The position numbers and the translations under genes were made by a program. Positions 1 through 9,996 of a stretch of DNA of 58,899 nt are shown here, piece after piece. Within the stretch, counting starts at the first letter, position 1. Each line of letters begins with the position of its first letter. The DNA comes from a virus, in the IMG/VR virus record IMGVR_UViG_3300025083_000028, positions 1-58,899 of that record. One strand, given 5' to 3'. The notes beneath the pieces were generated by a model, which saw nothing but the letters and a program-made list of their open reading frames with translations, did no database searches and was not told the DNA's origin.

Positions 1-555
1 AATGGCGTTGTAGAGCAATTTGTAACTACTAATAGTAATTTACATCAAGGTAAATTTAGTAGAGTTGGTGGTGGGGCTGGAGTTGCTTTTAGCTCTCTTT
101 CTTCTTTAAAAGTATCTTTACATAATTTAAATAACATTGATGTATCTCAATTTTTTGATCATCTAGTAGGACAAGGGTTTAAAATATCAAATGTAGATAA
201 TTTAAATGAATTTGGTCAATATGTTTTATTAAGTGTTACTAAAGCAAATGAAGGTGATACTTTCGCTACTTTTTCACTTAGCTATTTAAACGGTAACGGA
301 AACTTAAAAGATAATAAATATTATTTACTTAATTTAGATAACACCGGAAGAACAGATAAAAATTTTACATCACCAAATATAAATTTTCAAGCAGGTGTTG
401 CTGCTCCAATAGCACATAACTTATCTAAATTTCCTGCGGTAACAACTGTAGATTCAGCAGGATCTCATATAGTGGGTGAAGTACAACATATAGATAATAA
501 CAATTTAACATTAACATTTAAAGCCTCATTTCAAGGTAAAGTATACATAAACTAA
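1..555 (+). CDS. Tail fibre/receptor-binding protein, C-terminal part (5' end outside window)
   Basis: Open in frame 1 from the first base to a TAA at 553-555, with no methionine in the visible 184 residues, so the start lies outside the window. The C-terminus (ending GEVQHIDNNNLTLTFKASF then GKVYIN) matches the end shape of many phage fibre proteins, where a histidine-containing strand is followed by alternating polar/hydrophobic strands and a final Gly-Lys-x-Tyr-x-Asn. It is followed 6 bases later by another fibre gene. Exact role (short fibre, fibre tip) cannot be told from the fragment. Confidence 0.6.
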   Translation, partial: NGVVEQFVTTNSNLHQGKFSRVGGGAGVAFSSLSSLKVSLHNLNNIDVSQFFDHLVGQGFKISNVDNLNEFGQYVLLSVTKANEGDTFATFSLSYLNGNGNLKDNKYYLLNLDNTGRTDKNFTSPNINFQAGVAAPIAHNLSKFPAVTTVDSAGSHIVGEVQHIDNNNLTLTFKASFQGKVYIN

Positions 556-561
556 TAAACT

Positions 562-1551
562 ATGGCACTCTCATATTTAACAGACATTAATTTAAACAAA
601 AACGAATTACAAAATGCAGTAATTCAGAAAGTAGGTACTGATCCCTCCTCGGGATTAACCGAAGGTTATATAATATATAATACAGCAGCGCATCAACTGA
701 AAGTATATAGCGAAAAGCAAATAAGTGGTAGTGATGAAGGTTGGATAAATGTTGGAGGCGATATAACAGGAGTTGATATAACAGCTGGAACTGGATTATC
801 AGGAACAGTCAGTACAACATCAGGTCAACACACTCAAACTATTGATTTAGCAAATACAGCAGTAACAGCGGGATCATATGGTTCAGCTACTGCAATACCA
901 ACTTTTACAGTAGATGCACAAGGTAGATTAACGGCAGCTGGTGAAGCGAGTATAACTACTGTTCTTACAATAGATGGCGATTCTACAACTGAAGATGTAG
1001 CATTAGCTACTGATGATCTTAAAATAATTGGTACATCAAATGAAATAGAAACAGCAGTAACTAAATCTGGCACAGATGTTTCATTAACAATAGGTCTTCC
1101 AGACGATGTTACAATTGGAAACGATTTAACAGTACTTGGAGATTTACAAGTTACAGGAACAACAACAACTAACAATGTAGAAACAGTAAGTACATCAAAT
1201 GGTATTATATTTGAAGGTACTGTTGCAGATGCTCACGAAGGTACTTTATTAGCTGGCGCTTTAACTGCAGATGTTACATATACATTACCGGATAAAACAG
1301 GTACTGTAGCAATGACAAGTGATATTACTGATAGGTTCTACGCTACATCTATAGGTGACGGATCTGCTACTTCTTACACTGTAACACACAATTTAGGTTC
1401 TCAAGATGTAATAGTACAATTATATGATTCAAGTTCATTAGATACAGTCTTTGCGGATGTGGTTAGAACATCTACCTCTGTTGTAACAATTGATTTTGCG
1501 GCTGCACCAACTTCAAACGATATAAGAGTACTGGTTACAAAGATTGCATAA
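562..1551 (+). CDS. Tail fibre-type structural protein (329 aa)
   Basis: Low-complexity Thr/Ser/Gly/Ala-rich protein typical of phage fibres: an AGTGLSG segment, the motif FTVDAQGRLTAAG near residue 115, then a strand-rich C-terminal domain (about 265-329) containing GDGSATSYTVTHNLGSQDV and ending IRVLVTKIA. That terminal domain is a common module of marine phage fibres and probably caps a trimeric stalk. Starts 6 bases after the preceding fibre gene and precedes two very long fibre genes, so the four likely form one adhesion apparatus. No enzymatic motif seen. Confidence 0.75.
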   Translation: MALSYLTDINLNKNELQNAVIQKVGTDPSSGLTEGYIIYNTAAHQLKVYSEKQISGSDEGWINVGGDITGVDITAGTGLSGTVSTTSGQHTQTIDLANTAVTAGSYGSATAIPTFTVDAQGRLTAAGEASITTVLTIDGDSTTEDVALATDDLKIIGTSNEIETAVTKSGTDVSLTIGLPDDVTIGNDLTVLGDLQVTGTTTTNNVETVSTSNGIIFEGTVADAHEGTLLAGALTADVTYTLPDKTGTVAMTSDITDRFYATSIGDGSATSYTVTHNLGSQDVIVQLYDSSSLDTVFADVVRTSTSVVTIDFAAAPTSNDIRVLVTKIA

Positions 1552-1566
1552 TATTAAATAAAATTC

Positions 1567-4500
1567 ATGGCTAAGAAGTTTTTAACTGACATAAACATAG
1601 CCGCAGGAGTATATGATTCTAGTGGAGACATAGGAAACAGTGGACAAGTATTGTCATCGACTGGGTCTGGTGTCAATTGGATAAATACTACTACTTCGGC
1701 AAGTATAATTTACCAAGACGGTTTTACTGGTGATGGTAGCACAACTGCTTTCACATTAGCCAATAGTCTAGACAACGAAAACAAAACACAAGTATATATA
1801 GAAGGTGTATACCAACATAAAGATAACTATTCTTTAAATGGGGCTACACTTACTTTTAGTTCTGCACCACCCGACACTTCTGATATAGAAGTTATATCTT
1901 TTGGTAGTGTTACAGCTGCTGATGATATTTTATATGATGATGATTTTACATCTGCTGGTTTAATGACAACAGATGGATCAGGTGTGTATAGCATAACGAC
2001 AAACAACTCTTCAAACTGGAATACAGCTTACACACATTCTCAAGCTGCTCACGCTCCTGCAAACGCAGAACAAAATGTACAGTCCGATTGGACAGCTACA
2101 TCAGGCGATTCTTTCATTCAAAACAAACCTACGATTCCAAGTGGTAATCAGATTATAGATTGGACAGCGGATCAAGGATCAACTGAGATACATTCCGGTA
2201 ACTACATTAATACAACTTATACAGTTGGTGATGGTGGTTTAACTCAAAACAATTTTACAAACGCTTTAAAAACAAAGCTAGATGGTATTGAAGCTAGTGC
2301 TGATGTAACAGATACAGCAAATGTAACTGCCGCTGGTGCTTTAATGGATTCTGAATTAACAGATTTAGCTGGTGTTAAAGCTGTAACAATATCTGATTTA
2401 GCTACAGAAACATATGTAGATACTGCAGTTAGTAATTTAGTTGATAGTTCACCCGCAACATTAGATACATTAAACGAGCTTGCTGCAGCGTTAGGTGACG
2501 ACCCTAATTTTGCTACAACTACAGCTACAAGTATTGGAACAAAGCTACCATTAGCTGGCGGAACATTAACAGGGGATCTCAATATGGTCCAAACCTCTGG
2601 CAACAATTTAATTTATATTAATAGTTCTGGCGGTGGTGCTCCTGTTATATACCTAGAGGATTCAACCGTTAAATGGGGACAATTTGTTTCATCTGGAAGT
2701 TTTTATATTAAAAATGAAACCACAGCCGTAGATGTCTTAACATTAAGTGGTAGTAACGCAACTTTTGGAGGCAATATAAACACAACTGGACAATTCGTAA
2801 CTACTTTAGCTAATGGTTTTAGAGTTGATAGCGGGGGTTATGCAAGAATAGAGTTAGATTCAAATTCTAATTGGTCATATATAAGATACCAAAACAATAG
2901 CACTGTTTCATGGGATGTCGCTGTTTATCAAGGCGGGCAGTATGAATTAAGGCCAGGAGGTTCAGGCACTAATTCTTGGACTTATAGTTCAGCTGGGCAT
3001 GCTACGGCGGGGGCGAGCTCAAGAGCGCCTATCTTTTATGATTCAAACGATACAAATTATTATTTAGATCCCAATGCGCAATCTGGAGCCACAAGTTTTT
3101 ATACTAAAGGCGATATTGAACAAACAAACATAGCTAATAGCACTTGGCCATATTTATTTACAACGAGTGGTGCAAGTAACAGCAACGCTTCAGGGTTTTG
3201 GACTAGTAATGTTGGTTACCCAGATATGAGATTAAGAAGAAACAATTCAACAGTAAGAGCGTTGATATCTTCTTGGGAACGTTCTTATACATCAAATGGA
3301 TTTAACGATTCTAGTGATATGAGAGCCCCGCTATTCTATGATTTAAACGATACAAATTATTATCTTGATCCAGCATTAACAGGTAAATCTTTAAAAATTG
3401 CTGGTGGTATATCAACTAATGTTGCTAATGGTGATGTTATTATAAAACACACTGTATCAGAAGGGAATTCTTGGTTGTTTCAAGAAAATGCAGCTAACTG
3501 GGGGTTATTTTGGTTAAATGAAAGCGCTAATGGCACTGCTTTTGGCAGCTACACTACTGTTGGAGCAGAATTTATTGGGTTTAGAAATGGTAGTCAAACA
3601 GGATTTAAAAACCCTTCGGCTTGGACAGGCATTAATAGTGCCGCTTATGCTGGTTGGTTACTTTCAAATTATAGTGGATATTTTTGGACAGCATCTACAC
3701 AATATTCCGAAACGGATATGCGAGCGCCTATATTCTATGACGCAAATAACACATCTTATTATGTTGATCCTGCCTCTACTAGTATTTTAAATAGAGTAGA
3801 AATTAATGACAATTTGGATGTAAGAGCCCAACTCGGAACTTGGATTACATCTGATGTAATGGGTGATGCCATTGGTTGGAACAGTAGTTATGGGGTTTAC
3901 ATAGGATCAAATGTTGGGGGCACACACTATTTAAGAGGTAATGGTACATTCACAACCGGTGGTAACACATATAATTTATGGCACAGTGGTAATGACACTG
4001 GTTTATTAGTTAAAGGCACAGCTATATTCGCTAATGCAGTAGCAGACGATACGTCAGGCCCTTTGAATTTTAATAGAAGTACTGGCTGGGACGAATATAT
4101 AATAAAGCACGGAACTAGCAAAGGAATGTTTGGTAAAAAAGGGATAGGCTGGCACATGAATAGTGCTAATTCATTCCATATTTTATCAACTGGTTGGACG
4201 GCTAATTTTGGTGTAGAGCATGGTGGATCATGTAGAGCAGCTGGTGATTTTAGAGCGCCAATATTTTATGATTCAGGGAATACTGGATTTTATATAAATG
4301 CTGATAGCACAAGTAATTTGTATAATCTTGAATTAAGCGGGGCAAAACATACATATCTATATATAACCCCAGGAAACGGATATGAAGCAATGGTTAGGTT
4401 TAATGGTGGACAAGGTAGCACTTGGTACGTTGGGAAGAGAACAACTACACAGTTGCTGGGAACGCAAGATGCGTGTCATTTTTATTCACAAACCGCAGGC

Positions 4501-5364
4501 CAAACTGTTGGCGGGTACAGCACCACAGGTCACCATTATGCGGTAAGTTCGTCTAGGGCACCAATATTTTACGATCAAAATAATACTGGTTATTACACAA
4601 ATCCAGCAAGTACTAGCGTTTTAAACGGTTTGCAATTTGGGTTTACTCAGCACGGTTCTGCTAATAATATAAGAATGGGGAATAGCACTACCATGAATGC
4701 TATTTCTTCTGGTACTAATAACGCAGCTTTTGGTGTTGAAGCATTAGGTAATTGTAGCAGTGGTAGCAGAAACTTTGCGTATGGTTATGCGGCATTGTTT
4801 AGTGTAAGTAGTGGCGGAAGTAATATCGCTATGGGTGATGCTTGTGGCTACAATGTAACTTCTGGTAGTAACAACTTATTGTTTGGTCAAAACGCTGGTA
4901 GAACAGGTTATCAGTCACCTTATCAGTCTATAGCTGGTGTGACAAGCGGCAGCAACCAAATACACATGGGTAACGAATCCCATAGTACAGCAAGAATACA
5001 GATAAGTTGGACTGTAAATTCAGATGCAAGAGACAAGACAGATGTAACACCAATAAATGTAGGTTTAGATTTTGTTAAAGATTTAAATCCAGTAACATTC
5101 AGATGGGATAAAAGATCTTCTTATGAAGATAGAACTCCAACAGGTGAAAACAAATTAGAAGAGTTAACGTTAGGATTTTTAGCACAAGAGGTTGAGGAAG
5201 TAGAAAAATCTTACGGTTATGATGTAGCAAATAAAACAAATTTAGTTGTAGATAGGGATGTTGAGCAAGACCATTTTGGAATAACTTATGAAAAAATGAT
5301 TCCTATTTTAACTAAAGCAATACAAGAATTAGAAGCAAGAGTAAAAGAATTAGAAAATAATTAA
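1567..5364 (+). CDS. Large tail fibre with C-terminal S74 intramolecular chaperone (1265 aa)
   Basis: The N-terminal part carries a GDGSTTAFTL module (about residues 55-115) followed by fibre-type low complexity. The middle repeats a cassette of the form R-A-P-(I/L)-F-Y-D-x-N-(D/N)-T-x-Y-Y-x-(D/N)-P five times. The last ~110 residues are a peptidase S74 chaperone: N-S-D-A-R-D-K-T-D-V, then FLAQEVEEVEK, and a final coiled coil (IQELEARVKELE). In this family the C-terminal domain guides trimer folding and cuts itself off just before the Ser of the S-D-x-R-x-K motif, using a Ser-Lys dyad. Expected product: a long trimeric adhesive fibre for host recognition. Confidence 0.88.
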   Translation: MAKKFLTDINIAAGVYDSSGDIGNSGQVLSSTGSGVNWINTTTSASIIYQDGFTGDGSTTAFTLANSLDNENKTQVYIEGVYQHKDNYSLNGATLTFSSAPPDTSDIEVISFGSVTAADDILYDDDFTSAGLMTTDGSGVYSITTNNSSNWNTAYTHSQAAHAPANAEQNVQSDWTATSGDSFIQNKPTIPSGNQIIDWTADQGSTEIHSGNYINTTYTVGDGGLTQNNFTNALKTKLDGIEASADVTDTANVTAAGALMDSELTDLAGVKAVTISDLATETYVDTAVSNLVDSSPATLDTLNELAAALGDDPNFATTTATSIGTKLPLAGGTLTGDLNMVQTSGNNLIYINSSGGGAPVIYLEDSTVKWGQFVSSGSFYIKNETTAVDVLTLSGSNATFGGNINTTGQFVTTLANGFRVDSGGYARIELDSNSNWSYIRYQNNSTVSWDVAVYQGGQYELRPGGSGTNSWTYSSAGHATAGASSRAPIFYDSNDTNYYLDPNAQSGATSFYTKGDIEQTNIANSTWPYLFTTSGASNSNASGFWTSNVGYPDMRLRRNNSTVRALISSWERSYTSNGFNDSSDMRAPLFYDLNDTNYYLDPALTGKSLKIAGGISTNVANGDVIIKHTVSEGNSWLFQENAANWGLFWLNESANGTAFGSYTTVGAEFIGFRNGSQTGFKNPSAWTGINSAAYAGWLLSNYSGYFWTASTQYSETDMRAPIFYDANNTSYYVDPASTSILNRVEINDNLDVRAQLGTWITSDVMGDAIGWNSSYGVYIGSNVGGTHYLRGNGTFTTGGNTYNLWHSGNDTGLLVKGTAIFANAVADDTSGPLNFNRSTGWDEYIIKHGTSKGMFGKKGIGWHMNSANSFHILSTGWTANFGVEHGGSCRAAGDFRAPIFYDSGNTGFYINADSTSNLYNLELSGAKHTYLYITPGNGYEAMVRFNGGQGSTWYVGKRTTTQLLGTQDACHFYSQTAGQTVGGYSTTGHHYAVSSSRAPIFYDQNNTGYYTNPASTSVLNGLQFGFTQHGSANNIRMGNSTTMNAISSGTNNAAFGVEALGNCSSGSRNFAYGYAALFSVSSGGSNIAMGDACGYNVTSGSNNLLFGQNAGRTGYQSPYQSIAGVTSGSNQIHMGNESHSTARIQISWTVNSDARDKTDVTPINVGLDFVKDLNPVTFRWDKRSSYEDRTPTGENKLEELTLGFLAQEVEEVEKSYGYDVANKTNLVVDRDVEQDHFGITYEKMIPILTKAIQELEARVKELENN
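3016..4626 (+). repeat. Five degenerate protein-level repeats inside the large fibre gene
   Basis: The encoded cassette RAPIFYDSNDTNYYLDP and variants occurs five times, starting near bases 3022, 3325, 3722, 4252 and 4555. Each copy follows about 60-170 residues of variable sequence, so it looks like a structural knot joining exchangeable segments of the fibre shaft. Two weaker versions occur in the next fibre (near 8115 and 8455). Confidence 0.7.
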
Positions 5365-5366
5365 AT

Positions 5367-8300
5367 ATGGCATTAACTAAAGTATCAGGTGATTTTATAG
5401 ATGCGGGTTCGATAACCCAGGGACATTTACATTCAAGTCACGGTATAACTACAACTCACATAGCCGAAGGTGATAAATTGTTTTTCACTAATGCTAGAGT
5501 AGATTCTAGAATAGGTAGTTTAAGTTCTTCTGATTTGTCAGAGGGTACTAATCTATATTATACTGATGCAAGAGCAGATGCTAGAATAGCAGCAGCAGAC
5601 ACAGGAGACTTATCTGAAGGAACTAATTTATATTATACGCAAGCAAGGTTTAATAGCGCTTTTACAGCTAAATCAACTAGTGATTTAAGCGAAGGTACTA
5701 ATCTTTATTACACAGATGCTAGGGCTGATGCTAGAATAACCGCAGCAGATACAGATTCACTATCAGAAGGTTCAACGAACTTATATTATACAGATGCAAG
5801 AGCAGACGCAAGAGTTGCTTTGATAGTGGATTCTTCACCTGATGCCTTAAATACTTTAAATGAATTAGCGGCTGCATTAAACGATGATGCAGATTTCAGC
5901 ACAACAATTACAACTAGCATTGGATTAAAAGCACCTAAAGCTTCGCCATCATTTACTGGAAACTCAACTTTTACGGGTAGTGTTTTAATAAATTCCGATG
6001 CTGGGTTAACCATACACACTACCACAAATGGAGAAAATGCTAAAATTGATTTTAGTTCCCATGTTCCAGGCCACACACAAAAAGGAACTTTTGCTTACAA
6101 TCACGCTGATACTCTTTCTTATGGAAGTAATGAAAGCTTTGTAATTAGTGGTACTGAAAGTACAATGACAATACTTGCTGATGGTAAGTTAATGTATAAC
6201 GAAGGTATTTATTCTAAACCCGCTTCAGGAACTGGTGCAGGAACAAGAAAAGATAGCAATTGGGATACAGCTTATGGCTGGGGCAATCATGCTAGCGCAG
6301 GATATTTAACATCCCTGCCCTCTCATACTCATGATGACAGGTATTATACTGAGTCTGAAATACAAGCTTTTTTTAATAGAGGTTATTTATCTAACCATTC
6401 TGCTAGCGGCCTTACGGTCGGTTGGTATACAATCGCTACAAATACAGGGGATAGGGCATTGGGAGAATTCCAAATATGGGATACCGCGAGTGGTGATCAC
6501 CAATCTGTATTGTTTACTGCATCTCATCATTTTGGTATAAACACATCAAATGATATAACTGTTTTAGCAAACTCAAGATATAGCGGTACTAACTTTAGGT
6601 ATATAAGAATTAAAGAAGGCGGTACTTATGATGGTGCTGCTCTTCAAGTTTATATTGATGGAGCTAGTAACACTGTTTATGCAGCAATAGTCGGGGGTAA
6701 CGCACAAGAAAGCGGATGGGTATTAAAAGATTGGATTGCAGATGGAACTGACCCTGGCGATCTAACATCATACAGCTCTATGGTAGAAAGAACTATAGTT
6801 GACTTAGATGTTATAATAAATGGTGGTATAATGACTACTGGTCCAATTTATTCTGGTGGTCAAACAGCTCAATATAAAGTATTAACACAAGCTGATGAAG
6901 GTTCAGGCAATGGAATAGACGCAGACACTTTAGATGGCATTCAAGGTGCAAATTACCTAAGAAGTGATGTTGAAGATCAGGGTCATATGCTGAACCTAGG
7001 TGGTGAAATATCAGCAGGATCCGGCGCGAAGCTTCAAGTTCAAGGTTTTATGAGAACTGGCCCTATAATGATTGCGTCTGGCAATACTGGTGTAACAACT
7101 TTCAATAATACAAATGAGAAATGGTTAATGAATAATGCTGGAAGCATTTACATAGGTGATGGCACAAATTTTACTGATAGAATATTAACAACAGCAGACG
7201 AGGGGAGTTACATGACTTTATCAGGTAATCAAAGTATAACTGGAACAAAAACATTTAGCTCTGCCTCACTTGTAATATCGGGTAGTCACGGTACTATATC
7301 TTTTTTAGATAACAGTTCTAGTGCTGATGATTTTTATATTCATGTTAATAGTAATAATTTTTATGTTCTTGCAGATAGACAAGGAGGTAACGAGGTAGAC
7401 GCTGGTTATGAAGCTCCTCATCCATTGCAACTTGAAGCAGATACAAATACTGCATACACTTTTGGCAATAGAATATTAACTACAGCAGATGAAGGTTCTG
7501 GAAATGGTATTGACGCAGATACAGTGGATGGGTTGCAAGGCGGAAGCTTCCTTAGAAGCGATAGTGGCGATACTTTTACAGGTAAGCTTTCGGTTGCTAA
7601 CACAGGCGCACGAAGAGCGGGTATGTATGGTATATATGATTCTAATAAAACTGGACACATATGGTCAATGGGAACGGCATATCAAATACCCCAAGATGGT
7701 TCTGATTTTGGAAATTTATATGGGTTAGCTTACAAGCACACAAATAACTCTACTGGTGGAACTATGGCAAGTGGCCACCAAATGGTTTGGTGCTCTAATG
7801 GAACTCCTAAATCTGCTATAGGCACTAATATATGGACAGATGGAATAATAGATGCCGATGGGGCAACTTTTGGCGGAACTGTATCTATGAATGGCCAAGC
7901 TATATCAATGGGGAATGGTAATATTACTGGAATTAATCATATGACAATGAATGACCCTGGTGTTAATGAGGGTTTACAATGGACAGGCGGGAATGATTGG
8001 TACATACAAGAATGTCCTGACGCAATGACTAACGCTAGTGGTAATTTACAATTCAGCACGGGAACAACTAGAAGATTTACAATAAATACATCCGGGTATG
8101 TTTATGCAGAGAGGTATTATGATATGGGCTCTACCAGTTATTATCTAGACCCAGGGGGTACAAGTGTTTTAAATGCGGCAACATTTGCTGGGGATATAAC
8201 AGTTAATGGAAATCAAATTAGAACACTTGGAGGAAATGCAGATGTAAAATTTTCTGTATGGAGTGGAACAACCTATGGTATAGGAATGACTTCTGGAGTT

Positions 8301-9038
8301 ACATTGGGTAATTTAAATGATTATGCAATGACTTTTTGTATGAACAACGAAGCTGATAGAGGTTTCTGGTGGGGTTACAGTGGTCAAAGCAAAGGGGCTG
8401 GAGCAATGTCTTTAACAACTGGCGGTAAGTTATATGTTTCTAATCGTGTTACTGCTCCCGTATATTACGACACAAACACTACTTATTATGGTGATTTTGC
8501 TTCAACTAGTAATTTTAACGCCTTAAACATGGCGGGGAATTTACGTGTTGGTTCTTCAGGTACATCAAATATATATATGGGTGGAACATCTGGAAACTAC
8601 TTTAGATTCCATACAAATAACTCACATACGTATTTTGATGCAAACGTTGGGAATGTATATTGGAGACAAGGGTCAAGTACTAGATTTTACTTTTATATGT
8701 CAAATGCTAACATGACCATAAACGGTTCATTAACGCAAAATTCAGATGAAAGAGTAAAAGAAAACATAGTTGAAATACCGGATGCTATTGATAAAGTAAA
8801 AGCAATGAAGGGTGTTTACTATAATAGGACGGATTTTAATACAAGCGTAACTAAAGTTGGGGTATTAGCGCAAGATGTTGAAGCTGTGTTGCCTGAATTA
8901 ATAGTTGTAGCTCCGGACTCAGGATTAAAATCAGTGGCTTATGGAGAACTTACATCTGTATTGATAAACGCAATTAAAGAACAACAGACTATTATTGATG
9001 ATCTTAAGTCAAGACTTGAAACTTTAGAAAATCAGTAA
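5367..9038 (+). CDS. Second large tail fibre with C-terminal S74 chaperone (1223 aa)
   Basis: Begins 2 bases after the first S74 fibre. Residues 35-150 repeat LSEGTNLYYTDARADARI and variants about five times, a shaft repeat common in marine phage fibres. The middle is Gly/Asn/Thr-rich with segments such as ILTTADEGSGNGIDADT seen more than once. The C-terminal domain has N-S-D-E-R-V-K-E-N-I, then VGVLAQDVEAVLPE and a terminal helix (IDDLKSRLETLENQ): a canonical S74 chaperone with the conserved Ser-Asp-x-Arg-x-Lys. Likely a second trimeric fibre, or a paralogous alternative adhesin, matured by self-cleavage. Confidence 0.88.
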   Translation: MALTKVSGDFIDAGSITQGHLHSSHGITTTHIAEGDKLFFTNARVDSRIGSLSSSDLSEGTNLYYTDARADARIAAADTGDLSEGTNLYYTQARFNSAFTAKSTSDLSEGTNLYYTDARADARITAADTDSLSEGSTNLYYTDARADARVALIVDSSPDALNTLNELAAALNDDADFSTTITTSIGLKAPKASPSFTGNSTFTGSVLINSDAGLTIHTTTNGENAKIDFSSHVPGHTQKGTFAYNHADTLSYGSNESFVISGTESTMTILADGKLMYNEGIYSKPASGTGAGTRKDSNWDTAYGWGNHASAGYLTSLPSHTHDDRYYTESEIQAFFNRGYLSNHSASGLTVGWYTIATNTGDRALGEFQIWDTASGDHQSVLFTASHHFGINTSNDITVLANSRYSGTNFRYIRIKEGGTYDGAALQVYIDGASNTVYAAIVGGNAQESGWVLKDWIADGTDPGDLTSYSSMVERTIVDLDVIINGGIMTTGPIYSGGQTAQYKVLTQADEGSGNGIDADTLDGIQGANYLRSDVEDQGHMLNLGGEISAGSGAKLQVQGFMRTGPIMIASGNTGVTTFNNTNEKWLMNNAGSIYIGDGTNFTDRILTTADEGSYMTLSGNQSITGTKTFSSASLVISGSHGTISFLDNSSSADDFYIHVNSNNFYVLADRQGGNEVDAGYEAPHPLQLEADTNTAYTFGNRILTTADEGSGNGIDADTVDGLQGGSFLRSDSGDTFTGKLSVANTGARRAGMYGIYDSNKTGHIWSMGTAYQIPQDGSDFGNLYGLAYKHTNNSTGGTMASGHQMVWCSNGTPKSAIGTNIWTDGIIDADGATFGGTVSMNGQAISMGNGNITGINHMTMNDPGVNEGLQWTGGNDWYIQECPDAMTNASGNLQFSTGTTRRFTINTSGYVYAERYYDMGSTSYYLDPGGTSVLNAATFAGDITVNGNQIRTLGGNADVKFSVWSGTTYGIGMTSGVTLGNLNDYAMTFCMNNEADRGFWWGYSGQSKGAGAMSLTTGGKLYVSNRVTAPVYYDTNTTYYGDFASTSNFNALNMAGNLRVGSSGTSNIYMGGTSGNYFRFHTNNSHTYFDANVGNVYWRQGSSTRFYFYMSNANMTINGSLTQNSDERVKENIVEIPDAIDKVKAMKGVYYNRTDFNTSVTKVGVLAQDVEAVLPELIVVAPDSGLKSVAYGELTSVLINAIKEQQTIIDDLKSRLETLENQ

Positions 9039-9082
9039 AACAAGTGATAATAAATTATAACACAAATAATTAAAACTAAATT

Positions 9083-9454
9083 ATGGCAATTACTTACACA
9101 TGGGCAATCACGGCTATGAAAAAAGCACCCAGTCTCGACGGTTTGTCGGATGTGATTACACACGTAAATTTTAAATACGTAGGAACTGATGATGAAAATG
9201 ATTCCGAAGGGAATCCTTACACTGCAGAATTTTCAGGAGCGTGCCCTATAGGAGCACCTAACTCTGAAACTTTTACTGCTTTGTCTTCAGTTACAGAAGA
9301 AAATGTTATTGAGTGGGCTCAAGCTAATCACCCAGTTGATCACATGCAAGAAGTTATAACAAAAAATATTAGCGAACAAAAAATACCAACAAACGAAGAC
9401 GTTTCTGAACTGCCTTGGGCTCCAGCTCAAGAAGAAGCAGAGCCAGAAGCTTAA
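9083..9454 (+). CDS. Conserved small phage protein, MAITYTW family (123 aa)
   Basis: Starts MAITYTWAITAMKKAP and ends in an acidic tail after LPWAPAQ. I recognise this layout (MAITYTW start, a strand-rich VxFKYxGTD core, a late VIEWAQ helix and a terminal LPW) as a widespread family of unknown function in marine phages, often beside fibre or packaging genes. No catalytic motif. Preceded by a 44-base AT-rich gap. The peptide QKIPTNED recurs in the scaffold protein. Confidence 0.65.
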   Translation: MAITYTWAITAMKKAPSLDGLSDVITHVNFKYVGTDDENDSEGNPYTAEFSGACPIGAPNSETFTALSSVTEENVIEWAQANHPVDHMQEVITKNISEQKIPTNEDVSELPWAPAQEEAEPEA

Positions 9455-9490
9455 AATTAAATTAAGTTAAATTAAAATTAGATTAAAATT

Positions 9491-9775
9491 ATGGAAAACC
9501 AAGAAAACAAAATTAGCCAAGAACAATTAGAGGAACTACAAGGATTTGTAGGGAAGCTTAATAATGCTGCTTCTCAAATTGGAAACCTAGAATTACAAAA
9601 ACACCAGCTTAACCACGCTGCGGCAGAAGTCCAACAAGACTTGAACAAGTTGCAAGCTAAGCTAGAAGAAAAGTACGGTAAAATTAAAATTGATATTCAA
9701 ACTGGAAACTACGAACTTATCGAAGAAGAAAGCGGGGAACAAGTAGTTGGACCAGAAGTATTAAAGAAAGCATAG
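9491..9775 (+). CDS. Small coiled-coil protein (94 aa)
   Basis: Residues 8-65 form a continuous predicted coiled coil with heptad-like Leu/Ile spacing and many Gln/Glu/Lys (QLEELQGFVGKLNNAAS, then LNKLQAKLEEKYG), followed by a short strand-like tail. Similar small coiled-coil proteins are common beside phage fibre and terminase genes, but I do not recognise a named family. Its leader is nearly pure A/T (TTAAAATT before ATG), the initiation context seen across this phage. Confidence 0.6.
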   Translation: MENQENKISQEQLEELQGFVGKLNNAASQIGNLELQKHQLNHAAAEVQQDLNKLQAKLEEKYGKIKIDIQTGNYELIEEESGEQVVGPEVLKKA

Positions 9776-9777
9776 TA

Positions 9778-9996
9778 ATGTCTTTGGTAAGAAAAATTAG
9801 TATAGGTAGAGACTATAAAAACGACGCTATGCACTATGCAGTTGGCCAAGAAGTATATGGCGGCCATAAAATATGCAATATAATAGAGGAGTCTGGCAAG
9901 TTTTCTATTTTCATACAAAAAGGGAAAGAAGTGTTGCCGTGGAAAGACTTTAATAAAAATATGGCTATAGCTGTAGAATACAATTTAGAATATTAA
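9778..9996 (+). CDS. Small protein of unknown function (72 aa)
   Basis: Starts 2 bases after the coiled-coil gene and its stop overlaps the next start by one base (TAATG), so it is clearly part of the operon. The sequence (SLVRKISIGRDYKNDAMHYAVGQEVYGG, etc.) suggests a small beta-rich fold with a conserved-looking DYKNDAMHY segment. A KI-x-IGRDYK-x-AMHY-x-VGQ pattern feels familiar from other Bacteroidota phages, but I cannot name a function. Confidence 0.6.
   Translation: MSLVRKISIGRDYKNDAMHYAVGQEVYGGHKICNIIEESGKFSIFIQKGKEVLPWKDFNKNMAIAVEYNLEY

Noticed and set aside
834-2606. Antisense ORFs opposite the fibre genes
   Set aside because: Val/Ser/Leu-rich antisense of Thr/Ala/Asn-rich fibre codons, a known artefact; no independent start context.
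3518-3790. 90-aa plus-strand ORF inside the first S74 fibre
   Set aside because: Out-of-frame shadow of a strongly supported fibre gene; the same applies to 6331-6540, 7489-7728 and 11827-12063.
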